64,000 bases of DNA from assembly GCA_037903355.1 (NCBI GenBank), contig JBAJFE010000005.1, forward strand, positions 2,108,001-2,172,000, in the 5' to 3' direction. Position 1 is the first letter of the stretch, and every line of letters begins with the position of its first letter. Below are positions 34,740 to 43,057 of the stretch, in pieces. The notes beneath the pieces were generated by a model, which made no database searches, had not been told where the DNA came from, and worked only from the letters and a program-made list of their open reading frames with translations. This stretch comes from Trichuris trichiura. Taxonomy: Eukaryota > Nematoda > Enoplea > Trichinellida > Trichuridae. A program made the position numbers and the translations under genes.

Positions 34740-36332
34740 TTAAGAGACCAGGACAGTTTTGATTTCCAGAATGCCTTCGCGCGGGGCAGGCTTAACTGTA
34801 TTCTGTTCGGCAAGCACTTTGCCTTGACGGTCAACGATCATACGCCGATATTTTGGACGAAAGCAGGTAACGAAAATGCAAGCAACTATCGCACTTAGTC
34901 CAACCATTAACATCATTGGTAGAGTCATATCGTAGGCGGGTACGTCAGCTTCGTTGGGTGCAGTGCAGGCTTGCCATTTTGACGCGGCGCCCTTCATTGG
35001 GGAACTTAGAAATTGCATAATCGGTATGAAGATGATGCTCCCAAGTTGGCCGGCAAAGGTGATCAAGCCGGCGCTTGTTGTTTCCGCCACGGGGAACATA
35101 CATTCGGCTCCCATTTCGAAGCCGAGCGGATAAACGGCAACTCCAAAGAAGCCAAAAGCCATAGCGCAGCCAATCACTGCCGCGGGAAGGTTATACTGCA
35201 AACTGACCAAGCTAAAAGATATGCCGCTCAGAACGGCCAGGCAAAATGCCACCTTTATCGTTTCTACGAACAATTTTGTCCGGTCGACAAAATAGCCAAC
35301 TAAAACTGAACCGACCAAACCGCTGATGTTCATTAGAACACAACATAAGCCGGCAAATTCATTTCCGTAGCCTCGAGAACAGAGCAGCTGTTGCATTACG
35401 GTATACAAGGTATTGAAACAGCCAATTCCTGTGCCCAATGCCAACAATAGAAGCAAGTAGGTTCGCGACTGGAAAGCTTTACGAAGGCCAAGCTTGAAAC
35501 TTAAAGATTCAGCCGCAGCGCTATGCGAAGGAGGAAGTGGAGGTGCTGACGTTCGAATACCGAAGGTGGCCATAAGACAAACGAGTGCTGCCGGTAAAAC
35601 AAGTACGCCCTGTAGAAGTACAATACCTGACAAATCGACCACTAACTTTGGAGACATAAAATTGGCGATAAGAATACCCACAGGGTTGCATAAGGTAGCA
35701 ATCACGTTAGCTCTGGTTCGCTGCGAAGGAGGAAACCAGTCGGCTGCCACCTTTGTGGGCAGAAACATTACGAACGGATAACAACAGGCAGCAATGCATT
35801 GACCCAAAACGATCATGGAAAATCTGCCCTGCTGAGGCAGATTGGGTACACAGCTTAGTATTCGTACTACGGCACCCACAAAGTTAAACCATGAAGCAAG
35901 GAATACTGCCAACCTTAGACCAAAACGGCCTGCCGACCATATGGCCAAGAAACCGACGGGTATTGCCCATAAAATGAACGTGAAGCTTAAAAAATTCGAA
36001 GTCTGCTTGCCATAGTAGGTATCGACAAAGTTTGCCACTGGCGCATAAGCTATCCAAGACATTGTATTCGACGCATTCAACAAACTGATCACCAAAAGAA
36101 CAAACCAACGGCGTTTGTACGACTTGAGCACCTCTGCGCCGTCGGCAACAGAAACTGGCGAAAATTCTTTGTCGCGAGATGGTTCAGCTTCGTCCACTAT
36201 AACTACGGGAGGGCAATATACAGCATCCGTGGCCATTGGAACAGCCTGGTCAGCTTCCTCGCTGCGACCACTTAAAGCGGAACGGAATAAAACGCGTAGC
36301 CGTTTCATACCTTTGCAGAGGCTGTTTTTCAA
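34740..36332 (-). CDS. SLC49A3: Major facilitator superfamily transporter, SLC49 family (SLC49A3/MFSD7-like)
   Basis: A single exon of 530 residues with about 12 hydrophobic helices and a hydrophilic N-terminal tail of about 72 residues. SLC49 members include the heme and choline transporters FLVCR1/2, lysosomal DIRC2 and poorly characterised SLC49A3. Diagnostic stretches are K-R-R-W-F-V-L-L-V-I-S-L-L-N-A-S-N-T in TM1, A-Y-A-P-V-A-N after it, W-F-P-P-S-Q-R-T-R-A-N-V-I-A in the TM4-5 loop and N-P-V-G-I-L-I-A-N just after. They match SLC49A3 and FLVCR better than other MFS families; SLC49A3 is preferred from the R-W-F-x-L-L...S-L-L-N-x-S-N start. The substrate cannot be inferred. The start is the first in-frame ATG; Met residues 9 or 33 are alternatives within the tail. 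The lack of introns is notable beside intron-rich neighbours. Confidence 0.88.
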   Translation of the reverse strand: MKNSLCKGMKRLRVLFRSALSGRSEEADQAVPMATDAVYCPPVVIVDEAEPSRDKEFSPVSVADGAEVLKSYKRRWFVLLVISLLNASNTMSWIAYAPVANFVDTYYGKQTSNFLSFTFILWAIPVGFLAIWSAGRFGLRLAVFLASWFNFVGAVVRILSCVPNLPQQGRFSMIVLGQCIAACCYPFVMFLPTKVAADWFPPSQRTRANVIATLCNPVGILIANFMSPKLVVDLSGIVLLQGVLVLPAALVCLMATFGIRTSAPPLPPSHSAAAESLSFKLGLRKAFQSRTYLLLLLALGTGIGCFNTLYTVMQQLLCSRGYGNEFAGLCCVLMNISGLVGSVLVGYFVDRTKLFVETIKVAFCLAVLSGISFSLVSLQYNLPAAVIGCAMAFGFFGVAVYPLGFEMGAECMFPVAETTSAGLITFAGQLGSIIFIPIMQFLSSPMKGAASKWQACTAPNEADVPAYDMTLPMMLMVGLSAIVACIFVTCFRPKYRRMIVDRQGKVLAEQNTVKPAPREGILEIKTVLVS

Positions 36333-36923
36333 ATCGACCAGGCAAATGCCATCGGGTTAAACTTTTCCACGCCGCGGGAAAATTTTTCTAAACTTAAAAA
36401 ACCGAGTTAGAAGCGACTTTGTAGTAAACAAGTGGTGAATCATCCGGAAGTCAACAGGCGCCAATACTTTTTTGCTAAAATACCGCGCTCAGCGAAGCGC
36501 GAAAACCGTACTCAAATGCAATCATGCGAAACATGCAAGCAATTGTTGGGGCAACTAGGCAACTTCGTTGAGGACGTTGCTCACCTCCGTTCCTTCAAGC
36601 GTAACTTTTCAAAAGCGGTCTCGTGCATGAAGCAAATTGCAATTCCGGCGCAGGCTAGGTGCACATGCTCGTCTAGAAACATTTTGTTAGCAAATAAATC
36701 TAGAAAAACGATAACCCGCTGACTGGAATGGTAACATACCGTAAGGCGGATTATAGTAACCTGCATATCATATCAATACGGCCTCCTTTTTTAAAGGCGA
36801 CGCTACGTAAAGTTATACCGCTTCGTATAACGCAGTAGCGATTGTTATTTTTTTTACTGTACAAATTCTTTTTGTTGTAAGAACATGCAAGGGAAAGGAC
36901 AGCGAGAGACAACGACCGAACAT
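36333..36923. other. Intergenic region between the BTB gene stop and the SLC49 start
   Basis: 591 bp, the largest gap in the minus-strand array, likely holding the BTB gene 3'UTR and the SLC49 promoter. Open frames at 36432-36722 (+) and 36581-36766 (-) overlap antiparallel and have no recognised similarity. Confidence 0.4.
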
Positions 36924-37920
36924 TTACAGTAGGACATAGTCGTCGTACACGCCAAAGGCCTTCAAAACTGCGGGATCTATTTGGCTTAATTCTTCGCTAT
37001 TGCTCTCCAAGTATTGGTGCAACAATTCAAGAGCGCTCAGCTCATCCCGTTGTATTTGACGCGCTGCTGTCGACATCAAATAAGGCAACTTGTACTCCAA
37101 TGAATATTCAAGCTTTCTGACGACGTGAACACCTTTGGCATTGATTAAAAATGTCTCGCAAAGTCGCACCAAGCTATCCACGCCGAATTCAAGCGCCAAA
37201 CTTAGAACCGTCAACCAGTTTTTGCGAGTAATCACTGGTCGGCCGTATCGACACAAAGCCGAGAGAAAAACGTCCAATTCCTCCGGGCTGGCGCTGAGAA
37301 CAACAATTCTTCTGAGACCGCGTTTTGAGCGTTCCAACAAATCGTTGAACTTTATCGATCCAAGACTGGCCAAATAACGCAAATTGACGTAAAATACTTT
37401 TGTTGCCGCCAAAAACATGAAGTTGTCTTGGTCGGTTTCAACAGTCAAATCATCCCGGCGGACAGTAAGCAGCTCACGAACCTGAAAATAGTGTTTTTTT
37501 TTAAAATGTCAACATCCAGCTAACGTTAAGGCTTACAACGATGCGAACTGACAGCGAACAATCTTTGGTTTCCTCAGGAGTGCGACAAGGTTCGGAAACA
37601 CGAAGAACCGGCCAACAATCCTCTTCCGAAATGTATCTGCTGTTGATTATTTCACAATCGACGACCAACTTTGCTAGCACGTTGTCCAAGGTGGCTGTCA
37701 TCTCGTAATCGACTAGCAATTCGAAAGCGTCGCAATCAGCGCACGGTGCGGCCAGTAACAAAAGCTCTCTTTCGTTTTGTTGTTCGGATTTTCTACATTC
37801 TACGTACCATTCATAACCGCATAGGGACTCTTTTGCGGTATGTACTGGAGCGCTGCAAGACTGCCGAAGCTGCTCACCGGAAAGGATAAAATGAATCGTT
37901 TGGTCCAGGGCGTTAGGCAT
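36924..37920 (-). CDS. BTB/POZ-domain protein, nematode-type
   Basis: Two exons, 37537-37920 and 36924-37481, joined in phase 0 across a 55-bp intron (GTAAGC...TTTTCAG), give 313 residues. The C-terminal half looks like a BTB fold: a strand-turn at about 150-165 (F-M-F-L-A-A-T-K-V-F-Y-V-N-L-R-Y-L-A-S), then I-K-F-N-D-L-L, a V-V-L-S-A-S-P-E-E-L-D-V-F-L-S-A-L strand/helix, Y-G-R-P-V, and helices containing L-A-L-E-F-G-V-D-S-L-V-R-L-C-E. BTB proteins often act as cullin-3 adaptors. The N-terminal 128 residues (with C-G-Y-E-W-Y-V-E-C) resemble a MATH/TRAF-like sandwich, but weakly. No kelch repeats or zinc fingers are present. Start Met37920 is the last ATG before a probable upstream splice acceptor. 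Confidence 0.6.
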
Positions 37921-38111
37921 TGAACCTGCGCGCGAGTTTAAATTACCACAGTATGACCGAAGATTCACTGAAACTGTCCTGAGTAAACGGAAGAAAATTA
38001 TCAAAAAATTTACAGTAGGCAAAGCATTTAAAGGTTAATACGACCGATCGAAGTAACCTTCATGCCCATAAATGGTGACAAAATTTACTTAGTTGACCGT
38101 ACACGAGTTGC

Positions 38112-38819
38112 TTAAACCAAGCAAAATGAGCGAACTTCAAACAGATCTTTTGGAAACTTTTTCTGTTTCTCTTCGAACTTGACCGTAAGTTCTACTTCGG
38201 CGAAAAGGCGCAATAAATAATCTCTTGAACGAGTAACCGAATGATCGAGCTCGTCGAATATCGGTTCCTCCGTTGGCGATACATTGTCCTTAAGCACTAT
38301 GGCGCCTCCGTTCGAAGAAAGGCCACTTTTACAACGCAACAAAAATTGCTTTAAATCATTGTCCGTCAACTGACCGCTGACCCATTGAATCCAAATTAGG
38401 TCGTAGCGATTTGCGGGTGGAATAAAGTGTTGCAGACCGCAGCAAAACTTTTCAACAACTTTGGCGTTCACCCGAAAGCCCATATAATTGGCGGATGCGT
38501 CGAGAAATTCTTTCGTCACGTCCACCATGTCAATTTGAGCAAACACTCGAGACAATACGGCTTTTGTAACCCGCCCAATGCCGCAACCGCAATCCAAAGC
38601 GTAGCGTTTTCTCAAGTTCAGCTTACAATGAAGATTTTGACAAACATTGCGGCGATCGACTGTTCATACCTTCGCAACGACTTTGTCAAGGAATTGGCGC
38701 GAACCGGTGATATCTATGCCGGAAAGTTTGTCTAGACCGCCCAACATACCTTTGACATTCGGCTGAATTGCTTTCCAATACTCTTCGGCCGCTTTGTATT
38801 CACTATCAGCGTCATCCAT
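38112..38819 (-). CDS. NTMT1: Protein N-terminal (Xaa-Pro-Lys) methyltransferase, NTMT1
   Basis: Two exons, 38670-38819 and 38112-38621, joined in phase 0 across a 48-bp intron, give 219 residues; human NTMT1 is 223. It transfers methyl groups from S-adenosylmethionine to the alpha-amine of proteins starting X-Pro-Lys, such as RCC1 and ribosomal or chromatin proteins. Visible family blocks are Y-W-K-A-I-Q-P-N-V-K-G-M-L-G-G, S-G-I-D-I-T-G-S-R-Q-F-L, the SAM motif I A-L-D-C-G-C-G-I-G-R-V-T-K, the acidic-loop D-M-V-D-V-T, F-C-C-G-L-Q-H-F, and the substrate-binding Y-D-L-I-W-I-Q-W-V followed by L-R-C-K and V-L-K-D-N. Motif I has Cys where human has Ala (GAGIGR to GCGIGR). It sits 139 bp downstream of CUTA on the same strand, tight enough to suggest co-transcription. 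Confidence 0.95.
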
Positions 38820-38931
38820 TTGACCAAAATACTACGAAACGATAAGAAAACACAAAAGCAACGAAGACAAGGCAAAGTAGATTGAATAGTCGTCTGCTTC
38901 CGATAAGAAAGGATGATCCAACGAAAAAAAC

Positions 38932-38937
38932 TTTATT
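38932..38937 (-). terminator. Probable CUTA polyadenylation signal AATAAA
   Basis: A canonical AATAAA on the minus strand starts 22 bases after the CUTA stop codon and about 110 bases before the NTMT1 start. Very short 3'UTRs and about 100-bp spacing are typical of nematode operon gene pairs. Position only; no expression evidence. Confidence 0.55.
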
Positions 38938-38958
38938 TGGAAGGAGTATATTAAACCA

Positions 38959-39508
38959 TCACAGCTTGTCAGGAACGCTGCTATTAAGCCATTGCAGATA
39001 AGGCAAATTTCCGCCCTCTATCTTAAAAAAAAGTGATGCTATTTGAAAGCTTTTTTTCCTATTGCCCGCTTACTGGCAATGTGATTACTTCAGCCACTGA
39101 ATAAGGATGGTTGGCTCTTACATAAGCGCTCAACTCTTCAATCCTGGAAGTTCTGGTTTTTATCATTAAAAGTAACTCACTATCTTCTACGATGACACCT
39201 TTCCATTCGTATCTGAAAATAAAACAATGGCCACTGCACGCTATCATGGTATGCCTACATTGATTTCAGCCCAGGTATTATGTTGACGCAAGCAGCCAGT
39301 TTCTTCTCTACTAAGCTTCTGAAAGAGTTCACTTTACTGCGCAGGTCGCACTGTCGTAGCACGTTTACAACCTTGCAAGCTTTTTGCCAACTTCTTCATT
39401 TGGTACAGTGACGTAGGCAACAGAAAAAACACCTTTAGCAAGATTTAAGGAGCCGTCCATTGAAAAGCCGCGTTTTACGGAAGCCCACAGAATTGCAGAA
39501 AAAACCAT
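38959..39508 (-). CDS. CUTA: CutA-like divalent-cation tolerance protein
   Basis: Four exons: 39372-39508, 39259-39318, 39074-39212 and 38959-39021. Introns are 53, 46 and 52 bp, and the joined frame has 132 codons plus stop. CutA proteins form very stable trimers; the mammalian protein influences acetylcholinesterase anchoring and APP processing, and its biochemical role is unclear. The core is complete: [30 protein letters not shown], the exon-spanning [30 protein letters not shown], and the last exon [10 protein letters not shown]. Reading through the third donor would stop 4 codons later, so this last exon is easily missed. Met39508 opens a hydrophobic leader, giving a possible secretory or mitochondrial signal; the frame stays open upstream without an ATG, so an extra 5' exon is possible. 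Confidence 0.9.
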
Positions 39509-39865
39509 AAACCCAACAATTAGAGGTGCATAAAAACAAAGACAAAATGTCAAGTAAACAAGGCACGCCAACACAAACTGGAAATTACCCGCAAAGTCAA
39601 ACGCATCTGAACCGCTTACTGTTGAGAATTGGAGTTAAGCGTTGTCGCGAAATAATTTAACGCATTCCAGCAAATCATATTTAATTAACGTCATAGGCAA
39701 AGGTTATGTCTAAAGCAGAAGACCGCATATACCTTGCAATACGGTTAAGTGCAGCCTTTCCATACCGTAATTGTAGCCTGAGAATCATTTTCAGTTAAAT
39801 TGCTGCTATTGAGGATATAATGTGTTTCAACCATTATTGAAATAAGTATAAACTTTTAAAAGGAA
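39509..39865. other. Region upstream of CUTA
   Basis: No recognised gene. It should contain the CUTA promoter and possibly a short 5' exon on the minus strand (a GTAATTTCCAG-like splice context lies at about 39.58-39.59 kb). It is also the 5' flank of the small plus-strand ORF that follows. Confidence 0.35.
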
Positions 39866-40066
39866 ATGAAACCGACAGCGGAGCGAAACATGCCTTTAGA
39901 TGTTGAAATAAATTGGGAAACACTACTCCCACTGTACAACTACGACAAGCTCTGTCGAGCTAAAGCAGCTGTTGAATTTTGCCATAATCCTAATCCCGTC
40001 CGACAGTTTTTAGCTAATTATATAAGAGAGTTTAACATCACAAAGGGAATGCAGAAAATGCTCTAA
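39866..40066 (+). CDS. Small hypothetical protein (66 residues)
   Basis: Starts at an ATG, with a second Met at residue 9 (MPLDVEINWETLLPLYNYDK), and ends CAG AAA ATG CTC TAA. It has mixed, protein-like composition with conserved-looking C-H-N-P-N-P-V-R-Q-F-L-A-N-Y. No family is recognised, and there is no signal peptide or membrane segment. The stop codon lies inside the 8-bp target site of the hAT element, so the insertion duplicated the stop without changing the frame. It could be a genuine microprotein, the last exon of a gene whose upstream exons were not found, or chance. Confidence 0.35.
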   Translation: MKPTAERNMPLDVEINWETLLPLYNYDKLCRAKAAVEFCHNPNPVRQFLANYIREFNITKGMQKML

Positions 40067-40068
40067 AG

Positions 40069-40306
40069 CATAGTTTCTCAACCTTTTTTGCCCCAGGGCT
40101 CCCCTATGCCTTGTCAGGGCCCACCAGTGCCCCCCTAGGCGTTGTCAGGGACCCCTAAGCCTTGTAAGGGCCCACCGTTTATTGGGACAATATCCTGCCG
40201 CATTATCCTCCAGGGCTCCCTCCAGGCCCCCCCTGGCTTCCAGAGCTCCCCTAAAATCTCCCAGGGGCCCCCAGGGGGGCCCCAGGGCCCACGTTGAGAA
40301 ACACTG
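40069..40306. mobile_element. Non-autonomous hAT-superfamily MITE, intact with 8-bp target-site duplication
   Basis: The element is 238 bp. Its left end CATAGTTTCTCAAC and the complement of its right end CAGTGTTTCTCAAC form 14-bp terminal inverted repeats with two to three mismatches. It is bounded by perfect direct repeats CTCTAAAG at 40061-40068 and 40307-40314. An 8-bp duplication and ends of the type CA-x-x-GTTTCTCAACC are hallmarks of the hAT superfamily (compare the CAGTGGTTCTCAACC ends of Charlie elements). The interior is very GC-rich (CAGGGCCCACC, CCCCAGG runs, repeated CCTTGTCAGGG), unlike the surrounding AT-rich DNA, and contains no transposase. The perfect target duplication implies a fairly recent insertion. 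Confidence 0.93.
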
Positions 40307-40464
40307 CTCTAAAGGGTTCCTTTCCAGCAGCAGCGATTGCGAGAGTACACTGTGTTTCAAATGCTTTTTAATGATCAATGCAAACTCCAAAAAGAAAATA
40401 TTACTGTTTAAGTGGTTTGAAAATGCAAAATTTGAGCCTTATCGTAGCATACCGTCTGCAGTCA

Positions 40465-40821
40465 CTATGAATTTCTCGCTTCCGAAATCCTCGTGCCTTT
40501 ACTCGCTCTTTCGAAAAGCTGAATTTTACTTTTAACCAAACCACTTTTGATCATCGAAAAATCCACATGAGACGATGGTGGGCATAAAGATGCCCTACAG
40601 GCAGCTAAGTAGGCCTCTTGGCGTTGCTGCAGTGACATTACTCGAGGAAATTCAAGCAGACGATACGTCTTATACTTCATCTTCGACTTCAGTTCGGCTG
40701 TCATTACTTGCGTGTTTGCATTTTTCGACGAAAAATTGCAAACCGCACGAGAGACAGCACGCATGATACAACCCATATTTGGCAGTCGCTGCTTGGGAAC
40801 ACAGACGACTGCACCCGTCAT
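40465..40821 (-). CDS. Hypothetical protein (118 residues)
   Basis: Begins at an ATG and ends in TAG. The N-terminus is basic and Cys-containing, with several Met (VCVPKQRLPNMGCIMRAVSR), and could be a mitochondrial presequence. The middle has M-K-Y-K-T-Y-R-L-L-E-F-P and L-Q-Q-R-Q-E-A-Y-L-A-A-C. No family was recognised. Codon choice looks protein-like rather than random. It may be one exon of a larger gene. Confidence 0.35.
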   Translation of the reverse strand: MTGAVVCVPKQRLPNMGCIMRAVSRAVCNFSSKNANTQVMTAELKSKMKYKTYRLLEFPRVMSLQQRQEAYLAACRASLCPPSSHVDFSMIKSGLVKSKIQLFERASKGTRISEARNS

Positions 40822-42129
40822 TTCAACTATGCAATCATCATTTAGAATTAAAGAATTAGCTCTTTACGCGCTCAAAATTTAAATTTACCAGCTGTTTTGG
40901 AACATTGACGAACCTGAGCATCTTTAATCAAGATTTTATTCTGAAACGTTCGGGATGACTGATGAATTCTTACGAACAAATATCTTTTCTAATGTTTATT
41001 TTCATTTTGTGGGTGGAAGTTCGTGGCAAAGGGACTAGAGAACGTTACTCTACTAGGGAGATTAAATCACGTTAACACAGTAACTTTTCAAGCTGAAGAA
41101 GGGACATGATCATTCTGTGGGAAATGCGGTGTAAACTAAGCGCTTTTTACCGATATTCATAATTAGATTATGAACCTTATGGGAATGTATGAGAAAAACA
41201 TCCAGAAGTAACATTATTTATTAATACAATAAAACAAATTTCATCTTGTAATATGGTTTGCTTCCTGTTACGTAGTCATATATACGGTCAGTGCACTTTA
41301 TTCATACGCCAATCCTTAGACCGCTGATGACGGGTCAAGTTGGGACCTGAAAGCTACGGACAGTTTATTAATAAAAGTTTTTCAATGGGACATAGAAAAT
41401 CCGTACAAAAAGAAGCCAAAAAGCGAGAACGAGTTTTTTAATTGGTCAACACGCTTTTAAGCCTTTTTAAGGAAAGTTGAGCACCTTTTCAAAGTTTTTC
41501 TTGCCCAATTTTCACGGTGGTAAACCCTTCTGTAACAGTTCAAAGATGACTAAGCGAATGACATGCTTGACGGCATTTGTTAGTCTGAAAACAATAAGGA
41601 ACAATTGCGATAGGTTTGCATTACATATTTAGCAAATTTGCTACAGTGACCATCGGTATTTAAGTGCAACGTATAACAACATCGTGTCAAAACAGAAAGT
41701 AAATTAATGCATGCGGATGCGTTACGAAGCAGTCGATAAGCATATATTTCTACTGTTTACTGAAATTGTTTAGCTATTAAGGTAAATTAAGCGTATATTT
41801 TTGGAGCGCGAGTTTTCCTTATCCTCAAGTAGACGCTGTCGTAAGTATATTATAATATTTATACCCTAACACGTTGTTTCCGTAAAGCTAATGAAGATCT
41901 ATCCACCACCATCGTTATCAGCGGTACCCTTTTCAAATTGTAAAACTGATAAATGATGCTCAGGTTGTCATTGAAATTTGAGTAATGACAATCAGGTACA
42001 ATAAACATCTCTTTTAAGTGACTTAACTTTAAAAAGAATTACTTCATTGCTAAACACCTTTAGATGCGAAAATGCGCTTTTTACTTGTCAGATCAGAGAT
42101 ACTTTTCTCGATAGAAAAAAGCTTTCCAA
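40822..42129. other. No gene recognised
   Basis: AT-rich intergenic DNA, with no open frame of interest on either strand and no repeat noticed. Confidence 0.5.
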
Positions 42130-42819
42130 ATATGGCTTCAACTGTTTATTCGACAACAGAAAAATGCCAAGACAAAAAGCGGTGCAAGGAAGAGACGGCG
42201 AACATTCAATTCAACCATTTTACTGGTACGTGTTTTTACACCAATTGTGTCACGAATCCGCCGCCCGTCGACGCAGGCAACGCCAACTTCGGCAATGAGA
42301 AGAACAGTGGCAGCTTGGACAAATGGTTAGACATGGCATAAGCAAAGAAGAAAAAGAGGACCGAAGAAAGACGGCCGGCGGAGGGCAACAAAATAAATAG
42401 TAACGGGGATTACCGCGGACGCGGAGTAAGCAAAGTCCGCCGAGCAAAACGTGACGCAGTGAAGAGAGAGAGAGAAAGACGAGAACGGATTCTTTATAAA
42501 CTGCTTAACAAAGACTCGTTGTCGAAACAGCAATACAATAATCTACGCACGTGTAGAAAAACCACAACAAACGAAACGAACCGCTTACAGTGCACCACCG
42601 ATATCACTTTTTAGCTCATTTTAACAAGAGGTGAACGGGAGGCGAATGCGCGACCTGAGAAAACAAAGTAAGAAAAAAAAGAAAGAAAGAATTGGGGTGA
42701 CAAAAGGCCCACAGAATCAAAAGAATACGAACCCTAGCCGCGACGGGTCCGACGGCGCAATGGGCAAACTCCCGAAGAGACGCAGATTCTTTGTAGACGG
42801 TGACATGCGTTTACCACAA

Positions 42820-42826
42820 TGAGGTA
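42820..42826 (-). promoter_or_regulatory. let-7 family seed match (UACCUCA, 7mer-A1)
   Basis: Plus strand TGAGGTA gives UACCUCA in a hunchback transcript. It pairs with let-7 positions 2-7 plus an A opposite position 1. It is one of three such sites within about 240 nt. Function is inferred by analogy with C. elegans hbl-1. Confidence 0.4.
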
Positions 42827-42975
42827 TAAATATAAATATACATGTCATCCTTCAAGCTGGAAAGAAACGGACAACCGTCGTTATAAGGCGCCGTAACGCC
42901 ACTTCGTTCGTCCTGAGCATCCAGCAAGACCGCAGGCAACAAGAGCAAACCGTCTGCGACAGAATCTAACTCATT

Positions 42976-42982
42976 TCCCTGA
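42976..42982 (-). promoter_or_regulatory. lin-4/miR-125 seed match (UCAGGGA, 7mer-A1)
   Basis: Plus strand TCCCTGA gives UCAGGGA on the hunchback sense strand, matching lin-4 positions 2-7 with A opposite position 1. It lies 8 nt from a let-7 seed match, a spacing at which microRNA sites can cooperate. A single 7-mer match is weak alone. Confidence 0.35.
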
Positions 42983-42990
42983 ATTAGGCA

Positions 42991-42997
42991 GAGGTAG
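42991..42997 (-). promoter_or_regulatory. let-7 family seed match (CUACCUC, 7mer-m8)
   Basis: Plus strand GAGGTAG gives CUACCUC in the transcript, complementary to let-7 positions 2-8. It is the strongest of the three let-7 sites here. Confidence 0.45.
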
Positions 42998-43050
42998 TTT
43001 TCATTGTCCTTTGTAAATACGACTCGGCGTTGAAAGCGACGTTTCGGCAT

Positions 43051-43057
43051 TGAGGTA
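43051..43057 (-). promoter_or_regulatory. let-7 family seed match (UACCUCA, 7mer-A1)
   Basis: Plus strand TGAGGTA gives UACCUCA in the transcript. It is the third let-7-type site of the cluster, 54 nt from the CUACCUC site. Confidence 0.4.

Noticed and set aside
35013..35781. Plus-strand frames inside the SLC49 gene
   Set aside because: Antisense shadows of a clear 12-helix transporter.
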